A stretch of 64,000 nucleotides of DNA, taken from the NCBI GenBank assembly GCA_946415245.1, contig CAMKRS010000005.1, positions 1 through 64,000 on the forward strand, read 5' to 3'. The DNA is from an uncultured Prevotella sp. Lineage in GTDB: Bacteria > Bacteroidota > Bacteroidia > Bacteroidales > Bacteroidaceae. The notes below the pieces were generated by a model. It saw nothing but the letters and a program-made list of their open reading frames with translations, ran no database searches and had not been told where the DNA came from. Numbering within the stretch: the stretch's first letter is position 1; each line of letters starts with the position of its first letter. Made by a program: the position numbers and the translations under genes. Below, piece by piece: positions 24,131 to 33,499 of this stretch.

Positions 24131-26605
24131 TCAATCTTGGAAGTAAACACGTTTGACACGGTTGGAGACTCCCGTGAGAATCTCATAGGGGATGGTGTCG
24201 GTGATATCGCTGAGTACGGTGACGGGCAGATGCTCTCCAAAGATCTCCACCTGATCGCCCTCACGACAATCGATGCCTGTGACATCAATCATTGCCACAT
24301 CCATACAGATATTACCCACGTACTCCGCTTTCTGACCATTGACCAAACAGTAGCAATGACGATTGCCTAGGTGACGATTCAGTCCGTCTGCATAACCGAT
24401 AGGAATGGCAGCAATCACAGAGTCGTGATCTATCTTACCCTTGCGACTATAACCAACGGTATCGCCTGCCGGCACATGACGCATCTGGAGGATAGTGGTC
24501 TTCAACGTGGAAACGGTAGAGAGGATGCGGTTGTCCCGAGGATCAACGCCATAGAGGCCGAGACCCAAACGACACATATCCATCTGACGTTCTGGGAAAT
24601 GCTCAATACCCGCAGAATTATCCATGTGGCGCAGGATCTTATGACTGAAAGCGGCTTGAAGTTTCTTGCTGCCGGCATCAAACTTTGCGAACTGTTCAGC
24701 TGAGAAAGTGTCGAAATCGTCACTATCGGAACCCACGAAATGCGAGAATACCGAGCGCGGAATGATGGCGTTCTGGTGTTTCAAGCGGTCGATGAGTTCA
24801 TCCATATCAAATTCAGGATCGAAGCCCAGACGATGCATACCCGTATCAAGTTTGATATGCACGGGCCAACCAGTGATACCTTCCTTGCGGGCAGCACGGA
24901 TGAGTGCATCAAGCAGACGGAAGCTATACACCTCCGGCTCCAAGTCGTAGTCGAACATAGTCTTAAAGGCAGTCATCTCAGGATTCATGATCATGATATT
25001 CGCCGTGATACCAGCCTTACGGAGGGTGACACCCTCATCAGCCACCGCCACCGCAAGATAATCCACATGATGATCCTGCAATGTCTTGGCTATCTCCACA
25101 GCCCCTGCCCCATAGCCATCGGCTTTAATCATACACACCATCTTCGTTTCCGGCTTCAGAAACGAACGGTAGTAGTTCAGATTCTCCACCACAGCATTGA
25201 GGTTTACCTCGAGGATGGTCTCGTGCACCTTCTGTTCCAACTGCTCCGTTATCTGGTCGAAACCAAAAGGACGGGCACCTTTCAGCAGGATCAGTTCGTT
25301 ACGCAGACTCTGGAAGACATCGCTGGATAGGAAGTGCTGCACATCAGCGAAGAAGCACTTTTCATTGATATGTATTCTGTCAGCCTGTGCCGTCAATTCC
25401 GGACCAATACCAATAAACTTTTCCACACCACGTTTCACACAGAGATCGCTGACCTGTGCATAGAGTGCCTCTGGCGAAGAGCCTGACTGGAAAATGTCGC
25501 TAAGGATGAGCGTCGGTTTCAAGGGGACATTTCTGCGCTGCATGAAGTCGAGGGCGATATCAAGCGAATTGATGTCGGAGTTGTAGGAGTCGTTGATGAG
25601 GATACAACCACGCTGACCTTGTTTCACCTCCAATCGCATAGCGACAGGCTCTAACTGAGGCATACGCTCAGCCAATTGTTCTGCTGTCAGACCCAGATGC
25701 AGGGCGACAGCCGCACAGGTGATGGAGTTCTCAATAGAAGCCTCATCGATAAAGGGGATCTCGAAACGGCCTTCCTCATCCTTGTAACGATAAGCTATCA
25801 CGGTAGAATCTGAATCCTTGCTGCATTCGATGCTCTTCACAAACAGAGCTGCCTGCTCATCACACTGCGACCAGGCAATCTTCTCACCCTGATAATTCAT
25901 CCGTCGGATACAACGACTCACGACATCATTATCCGAACAATAAACCATTGCCTGAGTGTCGTGCATCAGTTCCAGTTTCTCCATACATTTCTCCTCCATC
26001 GAACGGAAGTTCTCCTGATGGGCACTACCCAGACAGGTAAGTACGCCGATGGTGGGTTGGATGATATCTCTCAATGCCAACATCTCACCAGGCTGACTGA
26101 TACCAGCCTCGAAAATACCCACCTCCGTCTGTTCATTCAATAGCCATACGGAGAGAGGCACACCAATCTGGGAGTTATAGCTGCGAGGCGAACGCACAAT
26201 CTTCTGTGAAGGCAGGAGCAACTGGTAGAGCCATTCCTTAACCATCGTCTTACCATTGGAACCCGTGATACCCACTACTGGCACATCGAACTCATCACGA
26301 TGACGCTCTGCCAGTCGTTGGAGGGCTGCCAAGGTATGAGGCACACGCAGGAAATTCGCCTCAGAGAAACGGGTATCATAATGCTCAGGCACCTGTTCCA
26401 CCACAAAATGACGCACGCCACGACGGTAGAGATCGTCGATATAACGATGCCCATCGTTGCGCTGGGTCTTCAAAGCAAAGAACAGGGTTTCCTCTGGGAA
26501 ACAGAGACTGCGACTGTCTGTCAGCAGCCAGCGAATATCGCCTTGGAGTGTTCCATAGCGACGGGCTCCGATGAGCGTCGCCACCTTTTCAATCGAATAT
26601 TTCAT
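24131..26605 (-). CDS. murF-alr: Bifunctional MurF ligase / alanine racemase
   Basis: A natural fusion of two peptidoglycan enzymes (824 aa), characteristic of Bacteroidota. The N-terminal MurF part adds D-Ala-D-Ala to UDP-MurNAc-tripeptide; its P-loop is GITGSNGKT (112-120), with later motifs AGISQPGEM and INDSYNSDINSL. The C-terminal part (from about residue 455) is alanine racemase with PLP-binding K494 in MIKADGYGAGA, plus HIKLDTGMHRLG, SHFVGSDSDDF and NICMDVAMIDVT. Linking L-Ala to D-Ala conversion with use of D-Ala-D-Ala makes metabolic sense. It has its own promoter and a strong terminator. Confidence 0.96.
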   Translation of the reverse strand: MKYSIEKVATLIGARRYGTLQGDIRWLLTDSRSLCFPEETLFFALKTQRNDGHRYIDDLYRRGVRHFVVEQVPEHYDTRFSEANFLRVPHTLAALQRLAERHRDEFDVPVVGITGSNGKTMVKEWLYQLLLPSQKIVRSPRSYNSQIGVPLSVWLLNEQTEVGIFEAGISQPGEMLALRDIIQPTIGVLTCLGSAHQENFRSMEEKCMEKLELMHDTQAMVYCSDNDVVSRCIRRMNYQGEKIAWSQCDEQAALFVKSIECSKDSDSTVIAYRYKDEEGRFEIPFIDEASIENSITCAAVALHLGLTAEQLAERMPQLEPVAMRLEVKQGQRGCILINDSYNSDINSLDIALDFMQRRNVPLKPTLILSDIFQSGSSPEALYAQVSDLCVKRGVEKFIGIGPELTAQADRIHINEKCFFADVQHFLSSDVFQSLRNELILLKGARPFGFDQITEQLEQKVHETILEVNLNAVVENLNYYRSFLKPETKMVCMIKADGYGAGAVEIAKTLQDHHVDYLAVAVADEGVTLRKAGITANIMIMNPEMTAFKTMFDYDLEPEVYSFRLLDALIRAARKEGITGWPVHIKLDTGMHRLGFDPEFDMDELIDRLKHQNAIIPRSVFSHFVGSDSDDFDTFSAEQFAKFDAGSKKLQAAFSHKILRHMDNSAGIEHFPERQMDMCRLGLGLYGVDPRDNRILSTVSTLKTTILQMRHVPAGDTVGYSRKGKIDHDSVIAAIPIGYADGLNRHLGNRHCYCLVNGQKAEYVGNICMDVAMIDVTGIDCREGDQVEIFGEHLPVTVLSDITDTIPYEILTGVSNRVKRVYFQD

Positions 26606-26623
26606 TTCTAACGTATTTTTGTT

Positions 26624-27490
26624 TTAGAGTGCAAAGTTAGGATATTTTTCCGATAACGCAGCTACTTTTAACATTGTTTTATCCATCAAGGCCTTGTAGT
26701 CCTCAGAATCGGGGTCAAAGGGCTTGTGGTTCAGAACGGCCTTCAAAGGGGCCCACTCTGCCAGAAAGGCCTTAGCCTCATCGCTCAGATAGACTTCTGA
26801 GAACCGCTGCCAAATATACTCCACCGCCTGATCAGAAGGGTGCAGCATGTCTTCCTTATAGAAGCGGTAGTCGCGCAACTCATCATTCACAATCTCATAG
26901 GCGGGAAAATAAGCAACGGACTGACACGGACGATTCGGACTTTTCTGGCTGCAAACATGATCTACTGCCAACAGCAATGTGGCTTTCGAGAGCTGGGAGC
27001 CATGATAGCCGTATTTGCGATAGCGAATGGGGCTCACAGTGAGTACAATATGCGTCTCTGGATTCATCTCACGGAGCAAATCAATAGCCTTTGTCAGATA
27101 ATCTGCGCACTCATCTACAGAGAGTTCTTCTTCCTCGAAGAGCGACTGCGGACGCTTCTGGCAATTATCAACGATCTCACCCGTCTCCTTCAAACGATAG
27201 ACGTGATTGGTTCCTAAAGTCAGGAATGCGTAACAGGGGGACGGTTCTTTTGTTACACCAGCTGATGTAACAAAAGAACCGTCCCCCTGTTTCACTATGC
27301 GCTGGATGGTGTGAAGGATGGAAGCGGGATTATACATCACGCCGAAAGGATTAACCACCGTACGGAACTTCTCTTCCTGAAACCTTCGTCCAATACTGTC
27401 AGCGAAGCAAGAGCCAACAAAAAGCATTGACTCGCAAGGGCCTATCCTAAACCCCGGATCAGGAATATCAACAATAGTCCTAAATTCCAT
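26624..27490 (-). CDS. GSCFA-domain protein
   Basis: Cytoplasmic protein of the GSCFA family (288 aa), related to SGNH hydrolases and common in Bacteroidota. The naming motif appears as MLFVGSCFADSIG, then VVNPFGVMYNPASI, ILTVSPIRY and a late MLHPSDQAVEYIW, which supplies the Asp/His-type block. Function is not established; a role in polysaccharide or lipid acyl chemistry is often guessed. Residues about 67-88 (DGSFVTSAGVTKEPSPCYAF) come from an in-frame palindromic repeat, seen also in the rRNA methyltransferase. The start overlaps the fkp stop by 1 bp. Confidence 0.88.
   Translation of the reverse strand: MEFRTIVDIPDPGFRIGPCESMLFVGSCFADSIGRRFQEEKFRTVVNPFGVMYNPASILHTIQRIVKQGDGSFVTSAGVTKEPSPCYAFLTLGTNHVYRLKETGEIVDNCQKRPQSLFEEEELSVDECADYLTKAIDLLREMNPETHIVLTVSPIRYRKYGYHGSQLSKATLLLAVDHVCSQKSPNRPCQSVAYFPAYEIVNDELRDYRFYKEDMLHPSDQAVEYIWQRFSEVYLSDEAKAFLAEWAPLKAVLNHKPFDPDSEDYKALMDKTMLKVAALSEKYPNFAL
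26632..26639 (-). promoter_or_regulatory. TAACTTTG -7 box for murF-alr
   Basis: The minus strand reads CTAACTTTGCACTC, 26 nt upstream of the start, and lies inside the 3' end of the GSCFA gene. Confidence 0.65.
27230..27293. repeat. GGGACGGTTCTTTTGT palindrome in the GSCFA gene
   Basis: 28-nt arms (27230-27257 and 27266-27293) match at 27 of 28 positions around an 8-nt loop. The inner 20 nt are the same as in the copy at 8551-8620. Confidence 0.9.
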
Positions 27491-30093
27491 CAGCTTCTAC
27501 TGATTTGCAATCCTGTGGTCGAAAGCGACATCTCTACGAAACGGGCATTCTTATTCTGACGATTCTCGCCCAAGATCTGTTTGATACGGGCAGCAGCCTC
27601 AGGATCCTTGGCAATCATATAGAGATAGCCACCACCACCAGCTCCGGGCAACTTATATCCCAGACAGAGGTCATCAATCAGATTGGTAAGTGCTGCCACT
27701 TGTGGCGGGTTGGTGCCACTGTCGAGTGCCTGGTTCTGCTGCCAAGTCTTTCTGACGAGCAGACCCATCTGCTGGAAATCATTACGCTGAATAGCCTCAT
27801 ACATCTCCATCGTATGCGCCTTCATCTCACGCAGCATATTCAATTCTTCATGATGGTTGAGGAACATCCGGCGCACAATCTCCGCCAAGATACTCTTTGC
27901 CGTACGGGTAATGCCCGTATAATATAATAAGTGACAAGCCCGATATTCAGGCTGTGTCCATAAGTCGTTGGGGAGCCAGCGCACCTGAGGACTCTGATCA
28001 AAGCCCCTACCCGTCTGCAACAGCTTCACACCACCCAATACGCCTCCAAACTGATCCTGCCATCCACCACCAGTGGTGAGCATCTGTTCCAGCATTAGCG
28101 TACGACGACCTATCTCGTTCTTATCCCAGCCCAGACCGCAGAAGTCATTCAAGGCACCTAACACCGTCGATGCAAGAATACTCGAAGTACCCAGTCCGCT
28201 ACCGGCAGGAATGGCCGAGAGCAGGGTTAGTTCGATACCAGCACCGAAGGCTTCGAGTTGAGAGTGGAGAGTTGAGAGTTGAGAGTTTGCTCCGAAACCC
28301 GCGAGGACAAGGGCGGCTTTCGGAATAGAGAATGGCGAGCCGACATGCATGAAGTCCATGAGCTGTTCGTTTGTCTCTATCACCTCCACGGCACCGAGGT
28401 CGATACTACGCAACACGATACGTGGTTCTTTCGATGGTTTGACGTAAGCCTGCAAAGGCGGCTGACCATTCAGTTCGATGGCGAAGTTTATCACATTACC
28501 CCCCTCCATCAGACAGTATGGCGGGGTATCCGTCCATCCGCCAGCAATATCGATTCTCACTGGCGAACGTCCCCAGACTATCTGATCGTCAGCCACACAG
28601 AGGGACGGTTGCTGTTGATCAACAGCTGCATATTTACATAGGCCCTCGCGAAGCAAAGCGAAAGCCTTCTCGCTATCGCCAAGGAACATGGCATTGTGGA
28701 TACGTGTCATCAGTGGGGCTTCTTCTCCGAGAGGCTCGGGCAGAGGTATCTGTTCTTTCTCAAACGCCTCAGCCGCATCGGCCAAGTCAAGCTGATAAAA
28801 CACACTGTGACGCCAGTTCTTGGCCAGTGCCTGCCAGTTCTCCTTACGATACTTCCGGCGCTGTTCAAACAACCGTTTCAAATTCGCCCGCTCAGCCACT
28901 TCATTGCTGTTCAACGGCTCATCTATCCGATACCGCCGCACCTCATAATCACTCTCTCCCACAGGCACCACATCGATACAATCGCCAGGTTCCAGACTGA
29001 TCTCCCAATCATTCTCCGCCACACCCGTAATCACGTGGTCATGCGTCAGATGCCAACGAGGTCCCACAAAACTATTCTCCACCCACACATTCGTATTTTC
29101 CTCCGTAAACGGAATCTTCATCACGGAATTCTGCACGAAGATCGAGGGATGGGGTTTGCGGTCGATATGCATGATCTCCCGCTGATCATTCACCAGATTC
29201 TGCAACCGCATGGTCGAGGCGATCATCTCCCGCGAGGTGCCGAAGTGATAGAACTCTCCCCCAGCCAGCGGCAGGATGGCCACTTTTAGCGAGGATATCT
29301 CACCATCAGACTTCGAGGGGTCTGTGCCTAAGGCGCAGCCGAACTCAGAGTAGAGATCATATTCCTTGAAATCATTCGGATTACTCGGAGTAATCTGAAT
29401 ACTCCGATTATTCAGACTCCTCCTCATCAGCAGCGACACAGCCTTATCGCTCAACAACCACACACCGATATCCGTCAGATAGAAATGATCCTTCTGCAGT
29501 TCAGCAAGCGTCTGCACCGACGGTTTTTGAAGCATCTGTTTCAGCACCGACGGTGTACGACGATCGCTGACAAACACCCCGTGATTCTTTGCCACCGAGG
29601 CATCGAGCCAGAGACCATAGCACACCACATCAGCATCGGGAATAGGTTGCAGGGGCTGTGTGGCACGAATCAACACATCGCCACTCACCACCATCGTATG
29701 CAGGGATTCCGGCGCTGCCGCCATCATCTTCTCATACAATGGCAACTGCACACTCATCAGGTCCTGTGAGAGTTTCTGTCCCCGTTCCCATCGGAACACT
29801 GGCAACGGCATCAGCACCTTCCCAGAAACAGCATAGCTCGGCAGACGTTTACTCTGTCCACCAGCATGAATCAGGATACGCTTCTCTTTCGCAAGCCATG
29901 CTTCAAACTCCTGACTCCCGACTCCTGACTCCCGACTCCTATACGCCTCCTGCAGGAGCCACGCCGTACCGCCACCGCTGCCGAGACGATGTCCTATCGG
30001 ATCGCACGTGCAGAAATACTCCTCGCGGCAGAGTCCCGTCACTTCATGAAAACTCCTCACCAGATTCGGGGGCAACGACAGCAGCTTTTTCAT
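27490..30093 (-). CDS. fkp: Bifunctional L-fucokinase / GDP-fucose pyrophosphorylase
   Basis: Salvage enzyme that makes GDP-fucose from free fucose for surface glycans and glycoproteins. The N-terminal pyrophosphorylase part contains ILIHAGGQSKRLPSYAVSGKVLMPLPV. The C-terminal GHMP kinase part contains WGRSPVRIDIAGGWTDTPPYC, SAIPAGSGLGTSSILAS (ATP loop) and YKLPGAGGGGYLYM. The length of 867 aa is somewhat below the roughly 950 aa of Bacteroides Fkp. Two short in-frame repeat inserts are visible: YRSRESGVGSQEFEA (29907-29940) and NSQLSTLHSQLEAF (28254-28287), the second 12 residues before the kinase ATP loop. It overlaps yfhO by 4 bp and GSCFA by 1 bp. Confidence 0.94.
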   Translation of the reverse strand: MKKLLSLPPNLVRSFHEVTGLCREEYFCTCDPIGHRLGSGGGTAWLLQEAYRSRESGVGSQEFEAWLAKEKRILIHAGGQSKRLPSYAVSGKVLMPLPVFRWERGQKLSQDLMSVQLPLYEKMMAAAPESLHTMVVSGDVLIRATQPLQPIPDADVVCYGLWLDASVAKNHGVFVSDRRTPSVLKQMLQKPSVQTLAELQKDHFYLTDIGVWLLSDKAVSLLMRRSLNNRSIQITPSNPNDFKEYDLYSEFGCALGTDPSKSDGEISSLKVAILPLAGGEFYHFGTSREMIASTMRLQNLVNDQREIMHIDRKPHPSIFVQNSVMKIPFTEENTNVWVENSFVGPRWHLTHDHVITGVAENDWEISLEPGDCIDVVPVGESDYEVRRYRIDEPLNSNEVAERANLKRLFEQRRKYRKENWQALAKNWRHSVFYQLDLADAAEAFEKEQIPLPEPLGEEAPLMTRIHNAMFLGDSEKAFALLREGLCKYAAVDQQQPSLCVADDQIVWGRSPVRIDIAGGWTDTPPYCLMEGGNVINFAIELNGQPPLQAYVKPSKEPRIVLRSIDLGAVEVIETNEQLMDFMHVGSPFSIPKAALVLAGFGANSQLSTLHSQLEAFGAGIELTLLSAIPAGSGLGTSSILASTVLGALNDFCGLGWDKNEIGRRTLMLEQMLTTGGGWQDQFGGVLGGVKLLQTGRGFDQSPQVRWLPNDLWTQPEYRACHLLYYTGITRTAKSILAEIVRRMFLNHHEELNMLREMKAHTMEMYEAIQRNDFQQMGLLVRKTWQQNQALDSGTNPPQVAALTNLIDDLCLGYKLPGAGGGGYLYMIAKDPEAAARIKQILGENRQNKNARFVEMSLSTTGLQISRS
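28254..28287. repeat. GAGTTGA heptamer array in fkp
   Basis: Four to five units (GAGTTGA, GAGTGGA, GAGTTGA, GAGTTGA). The coding strand has the stop-free CTCAACT orientation. Confidence 0.8.
29907..29940. repeat. GGAGTCA/GGAGTCG heptamer array in fkp
   Basis: Five units of ACTCCTG/ACTCCCG on the plus strand, read on the coding strand as RSRESGVGSQE. Only one arm is present, without a core. Confidence 0.8.
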
Positions 30094-32576
30094 TTCTTCC
30101 TACGTTTCCACTCCATATAGGCAGCGCCCAGCACCACCAGAATCAGAATGACATATGAGACATAGGCTATCGTCTCTGTGGTATTCACCGACTTCGGTTT
30201 GAAGGTCAGCACCACCTCATGCTTTCCGGGCTTCACATTCAGGGCACGCAGGATATAGTTCACACGTCCCAGTTCTGCAGGTTGTCCGTCGACGGTAGCC
30301 GTCCATCCGGGATAATATACCTCAGAGAACACCACGACACCACCCTTGCCAGAGTTCACCTCATAAGAGAGTTCATTAGGCTCATAGGTCTTGATGGTCA
30401 CGATACTCACGCTATCCTGCTCCACAGCGTCGCCGAGCTGTGTCTTGAACTTCGCATCAGCCACGGCCTCATGACGCAGATTGAGTTTTCCGATAGCGTC
30501 AATCTCCTCGTTGGCATTCGCCGCATACTGGATCTTATCCACAAACCAGGCATTGCCGTAGGTATAGGGATTCTGCAACGGTACCGTCTGACCACCCTGC
30601 AAGGGGAAGATCATATACTTTGTATTCAGCATATTCAACACGGGCCAGATGCTGTCACCGTTGATCTTTGTCATATCGCCACCAGCCTCTGAGACAGCGC
30701 CGAATATCTGCTGCATCTCAGGCGAGATATACTGTTCGATCATCTCCTGATAGCGGCGCAGTTTGGCAGCATGATAACCACCGATACTCTTATGATAGTA
30801 AGAGGTTTCATTCTCATTGAAGGTGTTCGACGCGAGATTCAGCACACGGTAGTCGAGACTCTTGTCGTGCAGGATCTGTTCGTCGGCCTGCGTCATCTGC
30901 TGCGGAGCCTCACGCTCACTCTTCGGCACAAACATCTCGTCGTTGAGATAACGCTTGTTCACCGTCCAGAGATCCACGAGACAGATCACGAGGAGGATAC
31001 CCACAGCATACTCCTTCTTCAACTTGCCAAAAGCAAATGCCAGCAGGATACCCGTTCCCACCAGAATGATATAGAACGAGCGCAGGGCATCGCTGGTAAA
31101 CATCGCCTGACGCATCTCTGTGAGATTAGCCATAATCGGCCTCAGATGTTCTGCGGGAAGTCCCTGCAAGGCCTGCATCTCACTCGTAGAAATAAAGCTA
31201 CTGAAGAAGGTTGACGGCATCACTGAGAACAACATGGCGATACCACCCGTCAACAAGAAAGAGATACCCACATACTTCAATCTCGGTTTGATCTGCTCAG
31301 GCTCTTCCATGAATTTCTTCAATCCCAGCATCGCCAGCAGAGGAATCGTAAACTCTGCAATCACCAATATCGATGCCACCGTACGGAACTTGGCGTACAT
31401 CGGCACATAATCGAGGAAGAAGTCGGTAAATCCCATGAAATTCTTTCCCCACGACAGCAGGATCGACAGGATGGTAGCTGCCAGCAGTGCCCACTTTATC
31501 GGACCCTTCACGATAAACAGTGCGAGGATAAAGAGCATCAGCACGAAGGCACCCACATACACCGGACCACTCGTTCCCGGCTGCTCTCCCCAATACTGAC
31601 CTATCTGATTGTAAATCTCCATATAGTTCGGATCGGCCTTCGCCATCGCCGTTTCATTCATACTCAGAGGCACCGAGGCACCACCCTTTGTATTCGGCAC
31701 CAACAACGTCCAGGTTTCTCCGATGCCGTAGCTCCACTGGGTGATATAGTCGCGTTCCAATCCGCTACTGGTCTGATTGACGGAATTCTGCTTCACCAGC
31801 TCACTCTTGCCACGCATCGACTCCTGCCCATACTGCCAGGTATGATAGAGGTTCGACAGGTTCATACAAAGGCCTAAGACACCTGCCGCCAAACACACAC
31901 CCGTAGCCTTCGCAAACCTTACCAGCTGTTTCTCGCGGATGGCTTCCACCAGCCAGGCGATAATCAGGAAGAGGATGATAAACAGATAATAATACGTCAT
32001 CTGCACGTGGTTGGCATTGATCTCAAACGCCGTGAAGATAGCGGTCACGACGAAACCCCACAGGTATTTCCCCCGATAGGCCAGTACGATACCCGCAATC
32101 ATCGGTGGCAGATAGGCCAGAGCCCACACCTTCCAGATATGTCCGGCAGCGATGATGATCAGAAAATAGGTACTGAAAGCCCAGAGGATAGAACCCAGCG
32201 CTGCCAGATGCTGACGGAAATCAAACGCACGGAGCAGGATATAGAATCCCAGCAGATAGGCGAAGACGAACCACACATTCTCAGGCAACCACAGATGGTA
32301 GGCGTTGATAGCTTGCGTCAGGTTGTCGGTAGAGTGATACGACGGTGCCATCTGATAGGTGGGCATACCACCAAACAGGGCATTTGTCCAACGACTGCGT
32401 TCTCCTGTCTTCTGGAGATACTCGATACCCTCCTGTCCGGCTCCTCTTCCGGCCGAGGCATCATGACGATACAGAATACGTCCCTCGATGTCGGCAGGGA
32501 AGAAATAAGCGAAGGCCAGAACGGCAAACAACAGCACTGCCAACACGTCGGGCAGGCACTTCTTTAATAATGTCAT
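30090..32576 (-). CDS. YfhO-family polytopic membrane protein
   Basis: Large inner-membrane protein (828 aa) of the YfhO family, glycosyltransferase-C-like proteins linked in Firmicutes to lipoteichoic acid glycosylation. About 12 hydrophobic segments occupy residues 10-520. The first periplasmic loop carries acidic residues (YFFPADIEGRILYRHDASAG). A soluble C-terminal part (about 530-790) ends with VVFSEVYYPGWTATVDGQPAEL, a YfhO hallmark, then a last helix. The start at 32576 is preferred over 32585 as the more typical MTLLKK start. It heads the yfhO-fkp-GSCFA operon, which links it to surface glycan assembly. Confidence 0.88.
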   Translation of the reverse strand: MTLLKKCLPDVLAVLLFAVLAFAYFFPADIEGRILYRHDASAGRGAGQEGIEYLQKTGERSRWTNALFGGMPTYQMAPSYHSTDNLTQAINAYHLWLPENVWFVFAYLLGFYILLRAFDFRQHLAALGSILWAFSTYFLIIIAAGHIWKVWALAYLPPMIAGIVLAYRGKYLWGFVVTAIFTAFEINANHVQMTYYYLFIILFLIIAWLVEAIREKQLVRFAKATGVCLAAGVLGLCMNLSNLYHTWQYGQESMRGKSELVKQNSVNQTSSGLERDYITQWSYGIGETWTLLVPNTKGGASVPLSMNETAMAKADPNYMEIYNQIGQYWGEQPGTSGPVYVGAFVLMLFILALFIVKGPIKWALLAATILSILLSWGKNFMGFTDFFLDYVPMYAKFRTVASILVIAEFTIPLLAMLGLKKFMEEPEQIKPRLKYVGISFLLTGGIAMLFSVMPSTFFSSFISTSEMQALQGLPAEHLRPIMANLTEMRQAMFTSDALRSFYIILVGTGILLAFAFGKLKKEYAVGILLVICLVDLWTVNKRYLNDEMFVPKSEREAPQQMTQADEQILHDKSLDYRVLNLASNTFNENETSYYHKSIGGYHAAKLRRYQEMIEQYISPEMQQIFGAVSEAGGDMTKINGDSIWPVLNMLNTKYMIFPLQGGQTVPLQNPYTYGNAWFVDKIQYAANANEEIDAIGKLNLRHEAVADAKFKTQLGDAVEQDSVSIVTIKTYEPNELSYEVNSGKGGVVVFSEVYYPGWTATVDGQPAELGRVNYILRALNVKPGKHEVVLTFKPKSVNTTETIAYVSYVILILVVLGAAYMEWKRRKK

Positions 32577-32602
32577 AACTTGCAAGTTTATTAATCTGCG
32601 TG

Positions 32603-32610
32603 CAAAATTA
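32603..32610 (-). promoter_or_regulatory. TAATTTTG -7 box for yfhO-fkp-GSCFA
   Basis: The minus strand reads TAATTTTGCACGC, 26 nt upstream of the yfhO start. Confidence 0.6.
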
Positions 32611-32615
32611 CAAAT

Positions 32616-32682
32616 AAATTATGAATTATGCATTATTCGCTCGAATTTATTCGCTTTGCTTGCAAAGAATTATGAATTATTT
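32616..32682. repeat. AATTATG and ATTCGCT repeats
   Basis: AATTATGAATTAT occurs at about 32618 and again at 32669, with two ATTCGCT copies between. They fill the divergent yfhO-SpoU promoter region. Confidence 0.6.
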
Positions 32683-32684
32683 CG

Positions 32685-32692
32685 TATCTTTG
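32685..32692 (+). promoter_or_regulatory. TATCTTTG -7 box for the SpoU methyltransferase
   Basis: TATCTTTGCAGTCGAAATATG places the box 10 nt before the ATG, again leaving a minimal leader. Confidence 0.65.
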
Positions 32693-32702
32693 CAGTCGAA
32701 AT

Positions 32703-33488
32703 ATGGAAGAAAACGTTATTACCAGTGTCCAAAACGCCCGCGTCAAGCATGTTGTAGCCCTGCAACAGAAGTCCTCGCTCCGTCGTGAGGAGGGTCTCTT
32801 TGTCGTCGAGGGCCAGCGCGAGATAGAGCACTGCATTGCCTGCGGCTACGAGGTGGTAGAAGTGTATAAAAGGAGTCAGGAGTCAGGAGTCAGGAAAGAA
32901 GTAGAATACCTTGTTTCGCCCCAGGTCTATGAAAAGATGGCCTATCGTGGCTCTACCGAGGGAATTATCGCTGTGGCGAAATGCAAAGACCACTCTCTGA
33001 GTATTCTCTCACCTCTTACCTCTTACCTCTCACCTCTCATCATCGTCCTCGAACGTGTGGAGAAACCCGGCAACCTGGGAGCCATCCTGCGTACCGCCGA
33101 GGCTGCTGGTGTCGATGCCGTCATCGTCTGCGACCCGCTGACAGATCTCTACAACCCGAACCTCATCCGTGCCAGCATCGGTGGCGTCTTCAATGTACCC
33201 ACCGCCGTCTGCACGTCAGAGGAGTGCATCGCCTTCCTCAAAGCCAACCGCATCAAGATCCTCACGGCACAGTTGCAGGACTCCAACGAATATTATGACT
33301 ACGACATGACGCAAGCCACTGCCATCGTCATGGGAACAGAGTCTACGGGACTCACCCAGCAGTGGCGCGAGGCTGCCGATGCCCATATCCGCATCCCCAT
33401 GCTGGGACGCCTCGACTCCCTCAACGTCAGTGTCAGCGCCGCCATCCTCATGTACGAAGCGGTCAGACAGAGAAAGGTAAAAAAGTAA
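32703..33488 (+). CDS. SpoU/TrmH-family RNA 2'-O-methyltransferase
   Basis: SPOUT-class methyltransferase (261 aa), most like RlmB/TrmH-type rRNA 2'-O-ribose methylases. The N-terminal substrate-binding domain starts SVQNARVKHVVALQQKSSLRREEGLFVVEG. Motif 1 is LERVEKPGNLGAILRTAEAAGVDAV, motif 2 IVMGTESTGL and motif 3 IPMLGRLDSLNVSVSAAI, which form the knot that binds SAM. Two heptamer inserts are translated: YKRSQESGVRKEVEYL (32871-32895) and SILSPLTSYLSPLIIV (33005-33038), the latter merging into the first strand of the knot. mtnN follows after 11 nt. Confidence 0.92.
   Translation: MEENVITSVQNARVKHVVALQQKSSLRREEGLFVVEGQREIEHCIACGYEVVEVYKRSQESGVRKEVEYLVSPQVYEKMAYRGSTEGIIAVAKCKDHSLSILSPLTSYLSPLIIVLERVEKPGNLGAILRTAEAAGVDAVIVCDPLTDLYNPNLIRASIGGVFNVPTAVCTSEECIAFLKANRIKILTAQLQDSNEYYDYDMTQATAIVMGTESTGLTQQWREAADAHIRIPMLGRLDSLNVSVSAAILMYEAVRQRKVKK
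32871..32895. repeat. GGAGTCA heptamer arm with GTAGAATA box
   Basis: Three perfect GGAGTCA units are followed by GTAGAATACCTTG (32901-32913), the left half of the heptamer-arm element. Confidence 0.8.
33005..33038. repeat. CTCTTAC/CTCTCAC heptamer array
   Basis: Five units, preceded by GAGTATTCTC, a string also present in the cca copies. It could be a mismatched right arm for the array at 32871. Confidence 0.75.
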
Positions 33489-33499
33489 AAAGGTAAAAT

